DNA of 10,209 nucleotides from Pseudomonadota bacterium (GTDB lineage: Bacteria > Pseudomonadota > Alphaproteobacteria > Rhizobiales > Hyphomicrobiaceae), in contig JAFAFW010000060.1 of NCBI GenBank assembly GCA_023423275.1, forward strand, positions 1 to 10,209, written 5' to 3'. The notes beneath the pieces were generated by a model. That model was not told the origin of the DNA. It was given only the letters and a program-made list of their open reading frames with translations, and made no database searches. This document shows, piece by piece, positions 6,946-10,209 of this stretch. Positions within the stretch are counted from its first letter, which is position 1. Every line of letters starts with the position of its first letter. Position numbers and translations under genes: made by a program.

Positions 6946-7464
6946 TCAGGCGGGCTGCTCGCTCTTCGCCTGCTTCTTGAACCGGCGCACGATGATGTCG
7001 CGCTTCAGCCGGGAGAGAAAATCGATGATCATGCGGCCATCGAGATGATCCACCTCATGCTGGATCACGGTAGCCAGGAAGCCTTCAGCTTGTATCTGCT
7101 GCTGTTTTCCCTCGCGATCGAGAAAGCGCAAGTCGAGACTCGCCGGCCGTTCAATCTCGATACGGACGTCGGGAATCGAAAGACAGCCCTCCTCGTGGAT
7201 GCGCAAATCCCCGCCGAGTGATATGATTTCGGGATTGATCAGCACCATCGGTTCGCGCACGCCCTCTTCTTCGGACGCATCGACGACGATCAGTCGCCGG
7301 GGGACACCGACCTGAACCGCTGCGAGACCGACACCGGGAGCAGCATACATGGTTTCCAGCATGTTGTCGGCGAGACGGCGCACGTCGTCGTCGACCGTCT
7401 CGATGGGATCGGAAACCTGGCGCAACAGCGGGTCAGGAAGTGTAATGATAGGAAGCTTGGCCAT
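6946..7464 (-). CDS. def: Peptide deformylase
   Basis: Peptide deformylase removes the N-formyl group from nascent chains at the ribosome exit and uses a bound divalent metal, usually iron. From the ATG at 7464 the product has 172 residues, typical for the family, and starts MAKLPIITLPDPLLRQVS. All three motifs are intact: GVGLAAVQ (residues 44-51), EGCLS with the metal-ligand cysteine C94, and QHEVDHLDG with H136, catalytic E137 and H140. The frame is open a further 17 codons upstream to a GTG, but those residues are not family-like. No Shine-Dalgarno is obvious before 7464, so the mRNA leader may be very short. The gene leads the def-fmt operon and is divergent from the RimB/RimK-like fusion gene. 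Confidence 0.96.
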   Translation of the reverse strand: MAKLPIITLPDPLLRQVSDPIETVDDDVRRLADNMLETMYAAPGVGLAAVQVGVPRRLIVVDASEEEGVREPMVLINPEIISLGGDLRIHEEGCLSIPDVRIEIERPASLDLRFLDREGKQQQIQAEGFLATVIQHEVDHLDGRMIIDFLSRLKRDIIVRRFKKQAKSEQPA

Positions 7465-7598
7465 AGTGGTCAGATAAGCGAGCGGCGCTTTACGGTCAAT
7501 CTGTCCCACCAACACGACGCAAGCCTACGAAATGGGGCCGGTTGCAGGGCTTATAAAACGGGGACCAACCGCAGCGATAGGCCGCCGGGGGAGAAGCG
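7465..7598. promoter_or_regulatory. Divergent intergenic region between def and the RimB/RimK-like gene
   Basis: This 134-base gap must hold the promoters of both divergent units. The only clear A/T patch is TTATAAAA at 7551-7558, which could serve as a -10 element on either strand, but no matching -35 is visible. The rightward gene has a good ribosome binding site, GGGGGAG ending at 7593, five bases before its ATG at 7599. Confidence 0.35.
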
Positions 7599-8804
7599 AT
7601 GCACGAACGCGGGCGTTTTATGGTCGGATGGGCGGAGTGGGTCACTCTGCCTGATCTCGGCTTGCCCGCCATCAAGGCCAAAGTCGATACGGGCGCCCGC
7701 ACCTCCGCCCTTCATGCCTTCCAGATCGAACCGTTCGGGCCGGCCTCCGCGCCCATGGTCCGCTTCGGCGTTCACCCTATCCCGGGCCGAACGGACGTCA
7801 CGGTTTTCAGTTCCGCCCCCCTGCTCGACCGGCGCGAGGTCACCAGTTCCAATGGCGAGCGGGAAACCCGCTGCGTCATCTCGACCAATATCAGCATGGG
7901 CGGACGCACCTGGCCCATCGAGGTGACCTTGGCGAACCGCGGCACGATGGCCTATCGCATGCTGCTCGGCCGACAGGCCATTCGCGGTGATATGCAGGTG
8001 AATCCGGCTGCGTCTTATCTGCAGCCGAAGCTCGGTTATCGCCTTTACCATAATCTGCCGCAGCAGGAGACGGTGCATCGCCCCCTGCGCATCGCGCTGC
8101 TGACGCGCCATCCCCGCGTCGCGTCCAGCCAGCATCTGAGCGCGGCGGCTGCAGAGCGCGGACACGTCCTCGAACCCGTCGACGCGGCACGCCTGTCCAT
8201 TCTGCTCGACTCCAGCGAACCTCGGCTGTCGGTCGGAAAGACCGTGCTCGGACATTACGACGCCGTGATTCCCCGTGTCCGTGCCGAAGACGGAAGTTTC
8301 GGAGCCGCAGCCGTCCGTCAGCTTGAACTGACCGGCAGTTTCGCACTCAACACCGGCGACGCCCTCGACCGGCTGCTCAACACCATTGCCACGCAGCAGC
8401 ATCTCGCCCGGCATCGGGTGCCGACGCCGGCGCGTGCGCTACGCGAAGCCAACACCTCCGAAAGCGCGCCGGAAAGCCGTCCGAAACCGCCCATACTGCG
8501 CTTTCTGGTCATCGGCGGCGAAGTGATCTCAATCATTCAGCGCCGCAACGGCAAGGCCGACAATGCCGCTGACGACGCGCTGGATACCGAACGCAGAATC
8601 GCGGAACGCGCCGCTCAGGCGCTGGATCTCGGGCTTGCCTCTGTTGACATCGCGGAGGAGGATAATCGGCCAGTGGTCGTAAAGGTGTCAGGCGCGCCTG
8701 CACTTCAATCGTTCGAAGCCTTAACGGGCGTACACGTCGCCGATGCCGTGATTGCGGCCGTCGAGCGCCGCGTCCAATCATGGCGACGAACGGCGCAGGC
8801 ATGA
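7599..8804 (+). CDS. RimB-like retropepsin domain fused to a degenerate RimK-like ATP-grasp region
   Basis: The product has 401 residues; the start is supported by GGAG five bases upstream. Residues of about 9-145 match the RimB / 'ATP-dependent zinc protease' retropepsin-like family: GWAEWVTLPDLG, then IKAKVDTGARTSALHA with the aspartic-protease D30-T-G, and later ISMGGRTWPIEVTLANR and MLLGRQAIRG. Residues of about 163-280 match the N-terminal part of RimK, the ligase that adds glutamates to ribosomal protein S6: LRIALLTR, HYDAVIPRV, and AVRQLELTGSFALN. The ATP-grasp part is then broken. About 25 low-complexity residues (276-300) stand where RimK has the nucleotide-binding lysine, the Gly-rich GTQGIGV loop and the acidic adenine-binding strand. 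The sequence re-enters the family at RFLVIGGEVI, but the metal-binding E-x-N near the end reads K362-V-S364. Ligase activity is therefore unlikely, while the protease site looks intact. Its role is inferred to be in S6 tail processing or regulation of RimK. Confidence 0.8.
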   Translation: MHERGRFMVGWAEWVTLPDLGLPAIKAKVDTGARTSALHAFQIEPFGPASAPMVRFGVHPIPGRTDVTVFSSAPLLDRREVTSSNGERETRCVISTNISMGGRTWPIEVTLANRGTMAYRMLLGRQAIRGDMQVNPAASYLQPKLGYRLYHNLPQQETVHRPLRIALLTRHPRVASSQHLSAAAAERGHVLEPVDAARLSILLDSSEPRLSVGKTVLGHYDAVIPRVRAEDGSFGAAAVRQLELTGSFALNTGDALDRLLNTIATQQHLARHRVPTPARALREANTSESAPESRPKPPILRFLVIGGEVISIIQRRNGKADNAADDALDTERRIAERAAQALDLGLASVDIAEEDNRPVVVKVSGAPALQSFEALTGVHVADAVIAAVERRVQSWRRTAQA

Positions 8805-8810
8805 TCGGCA

Positions 8811-10037
8811 CTAATCCAGATCCAGACTCAGCACGCGATTCAGCTCGGCGTTGACACTGCGCACATCGAACAGCCGCTCGGCTTTGAGGCGGCTGGCACG
8901 CGCCATGGAGGCCAAAAGCTCCGGCCGGTCGATCACATTGCACATGGCGGCTGCAAGGGCGCCCGGATCCTTCGGCGGGACCAGAAGACCGTTCACACGC
9001 ACGTCGGCCGCCTCCCGGCAACCCGGAATATCGCTGGCGATGATCGGGCGGCCGCAGGCCAGAGCCTCCTGGAGAATGCGCGACATCCCTTCGCGCCAGG
9101 ACGGCAACACGACGACATGGGCTTCGGCAAACAACGGACGCACATCGTGATGGTCGCCGCGAACCTCCACGCAATCCGTGTATCGGGCAAGCTCAGCGCG
9201 CGTGATGGCTCCGCTTCCGATATCTTCCGGACCGGCAAGAACGAAGCGTGTTTCCGGCCATGCGCGGTGGACTTCTCTAGCCGCTTCGCAAAATTCGATC
9301 ACGCCCTTCTCGCGGCGGAAGGGCGCCACCATCACGAAAACGAGCCCTTTGAGGACGCTCGGCAGCGGCATCGGGACGTAGCGGCTGAGATCGACGCCAG
9401 CGCCGGGAACAACTGCGGTCGCAGCTTTAAAGGGAAGCCCGAACGTGTTCACAACGTGCCTCTGGTCACTCCGGTTATGAAAGACCACAGCATTGCCAGC
9501 GGACAAGCCCGCACGCGCGAGACGCCGCCATCGCCATCCTGGCTTTGCAACACCGCCCAGCCCTTCGCCGAGTTCCGACGCCAGCAGCACGACGCGCGGC
9601 ACACGCGCCTTGCGGGCGGCGATACCACCAAGCAGCATCGCCTTTGACTGGCACGCCAGTACGACGTGAGGGCGCCAGTCTTTGAACTTTGCCTTCAGAA
9701 TTCCGATGCTCTTGCGATCAGCCAGCGGGTGCGGCCCGTCCGTCCGCATCGGAAAACTTGCACAGATCGCGCCCAGCTCCTCCAGATACCGGACGTGCTC
9801 ACCGATCGGATCCAAAGGACCTTCAGGCGCCAGACACAGCACCTGATGGTACCGATCGAGGAGATGGGCAATGAAATCACCACGCAGACGGGCGAGCCTC
9901 GTCCAATCGGAGCCGACGACCGCCACCCGCCGCGATGCGTGTGAAACAGGCGTCTGCGCCGCGGCGTACCCCGCCGCCGGCTCGATGGCGTCCGCCAACC
10001 GCGCCGAAGTCCTGCTCAACACCGCTCCGACCCCCAT
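8811..10037 (-). CDS. GT4-family glycosyltransferase (group 1)
   Basis: This is a retaining GT-B glycosyltransferase that moves a sugar from a nucleotide donor, probably for a surface polysaccharide, at the cytoplasmic face of the inner membrane. From the ATG at 10037 it has 408 residues. The N-terminal acceptor domain begins near RRVAVVGSDW (about residue 36). The C-terminal donor domain begins near VFVMVAPFRREKGVIEF (about residue 234), with the basic R-x-x-K-G loop. The EX7E signature follows at E316 and E324 (WREGMSRILQEALACGRP), then GLLVPPKDPGAL. The layout resembles PglA/CapM-type enzymes. The start is uncertain: the frame is open to a TTG at 10154, an ATG lies at 10112, and a TTG at 10019 has GGAG upstream. 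The gene stands alone here and converges on the RimB/RimK-like gene with six bases between stops, so donor and acceptor cannot be named. Confidence 0.88.
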   Translation of the reverse strand: MGVGAVLSRTSARLADAIEPAAGYAAAQTPVSHASRRVAVVGSDWTRLARLRGDFIAHLLDRYHQVLCLAPEGPLDPIGEHVRYLEELGAICASFPMRTDGPHPLADRKSIGILKAKFKDWRPHVVLACQSKAMLLGGIAARKARVPRVVLLASELGEGLGGVAKPGWRWRRLARAGLSAGNAVVFHNRSDQRHVVNTFGLPFKAATAVVPGAGVDLSRYVPMPLPSVLKGLVFVMVAPFRREKGVIEFCEAAREVHRAWPETRFVLAGPEDIGSGAITRAELARYTDCVEVRGDHHDVRPLFAEAHVVVLPSWREGMSRILQEALACGRPIIASDIPGCREAADVRVNGLLVPPKDPGALAAAMCNVIDRPELLASMARASRLKAERLFDVRSVNAELNRVLSLDLD

Positions 10038-10170
10038 CAAATCTGCGCGACGCAGCAAGGTTCTGCGAGTCGCGCGCCGACTATATGGCGCGGGCAGCGC
10101 GCCACTACACATCGCAGGTTGCGATACACAACCCAGAGGATGCACGACCGACAATCGGTGGGCGAAACGC

Positions 10171-10206
10171 CAGAGGGCCAGGCGTCGGTCGACGCCTGGC
10201 CCTCTG
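10171..10206. repeat. Perfect 17-bp inverted repeat (hairpin; possible terminator)
   Basis: The left arm at 10171-10187 (CAGAGGGCCAGGCGTCG) is the exact reverse complement of 10190-10206, with two bases between. As RNA it would form a very stable GC-rich stem of 16 pairs with a four-base loop. In the leftward direction the stem is followed by GGCGTTTCG, without a real T-run. In the rightward direction the window ends three bases after the stem. The likeliest role is termination of a leftward gene lying to the right of the window; a bidirectional terminator or a copy of a dispersed palindromic element is also possible. Confidence 0.6.
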
Positions 10207-10209
10207 ATG

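Noticed and set aside
5867..7048. Rightward open frame of 393 codons
   Set aside because: It lies antisense to fmt and part of def, is extremely rich in Arg, Pro and His, and has no family-like pattern. The opposite strand carries complete, motif-bearing genes.
7551..8414. Leftward open frame of 287 codons
   Set aside because: It is antisense to the RimB/RimK-like gene, which has a good ribosome binding site and recognisable domains. The frame is open because of high-GC codon bias.
8533..9174. Leftward open frame of 213 codons
   Set aside because: It overlaps the glycosyltransferase in another frame and part of the convergent gene. Its Arg/Pro/Ser-rich composition is typical of a shadow frame.
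1..10209. tRNA/rRNA genes, CRISPR arrays, transposase or integrase genes
   Set aside because: No tRNA cloverleaf-like segment, no regularly spaced repeats and no mobile-element protein were found on either strand by reading.

Overview
The window looks like chromosomal DNA of an alphaproteobacterium, most likely of the Hyphomicrobiales (Rhizobiales) type. Most genes have high GC and gene order is compact. The content is a dad-type alanine module, a def-fmt pair, and a carboxynorspermidine/saccharopine dehydrogenase homologue. Taxonomy is inferred from gene content and codon style only. No RNA genes, insertion sequences, phage genes or CRISPR arrays were seen.

Layout from left to right. (1) The 5' part of a leftward saccharopine-dehydrogenase-family gene (1-277) runs off the left edge. 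(2) A gene-free region of about 307 bp follows. (3) A rightward 611-residue surface protein (585-2420) has a signal peptide, an inverse-autotransporter-type beta-barrel and a short right-handed beta-helix passenger. The last part of its gene is markedly AT-rich. (4) A leftward alr-dadA operon (alanine racemase, D-amino acid dehydrogenase; 4892-2443) is divergent from an Lrp/AsnC regulator (4976-5425). The AT-rich intergenic region between them carries palindromes. Together these form an alanine catabolism unit: L-Ala to D-Ala by Alr, then D-Ala to pyruvate by DadA, probably controlled by the Lrp protein. (5) A small leftward secreted protein of unknown function (5864-5457). (6) A leftward def-fmt pair (7464-5972), the N-formylmethionine cycle genes. 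(7) A divergent rightward gene (7599-8804) joins a RimB-like retropepsin domain to a RimK-like ATP-grasp region that has lost the central ATP-binding part and the metal-binding E-x-N motif. (8) A convergent leftward GT4 glycosyltransferase (10037-8811), and at the right edge a perfect 17-bp inverted repeat.

The two most unusual items are the RimB/pseudo-RimK fusion next to def-fmt and the inverse-autotransporter/beta-helix protein with its compositional break and C-terminal cysteine pair. The dad unit, def and fmt are conventional.
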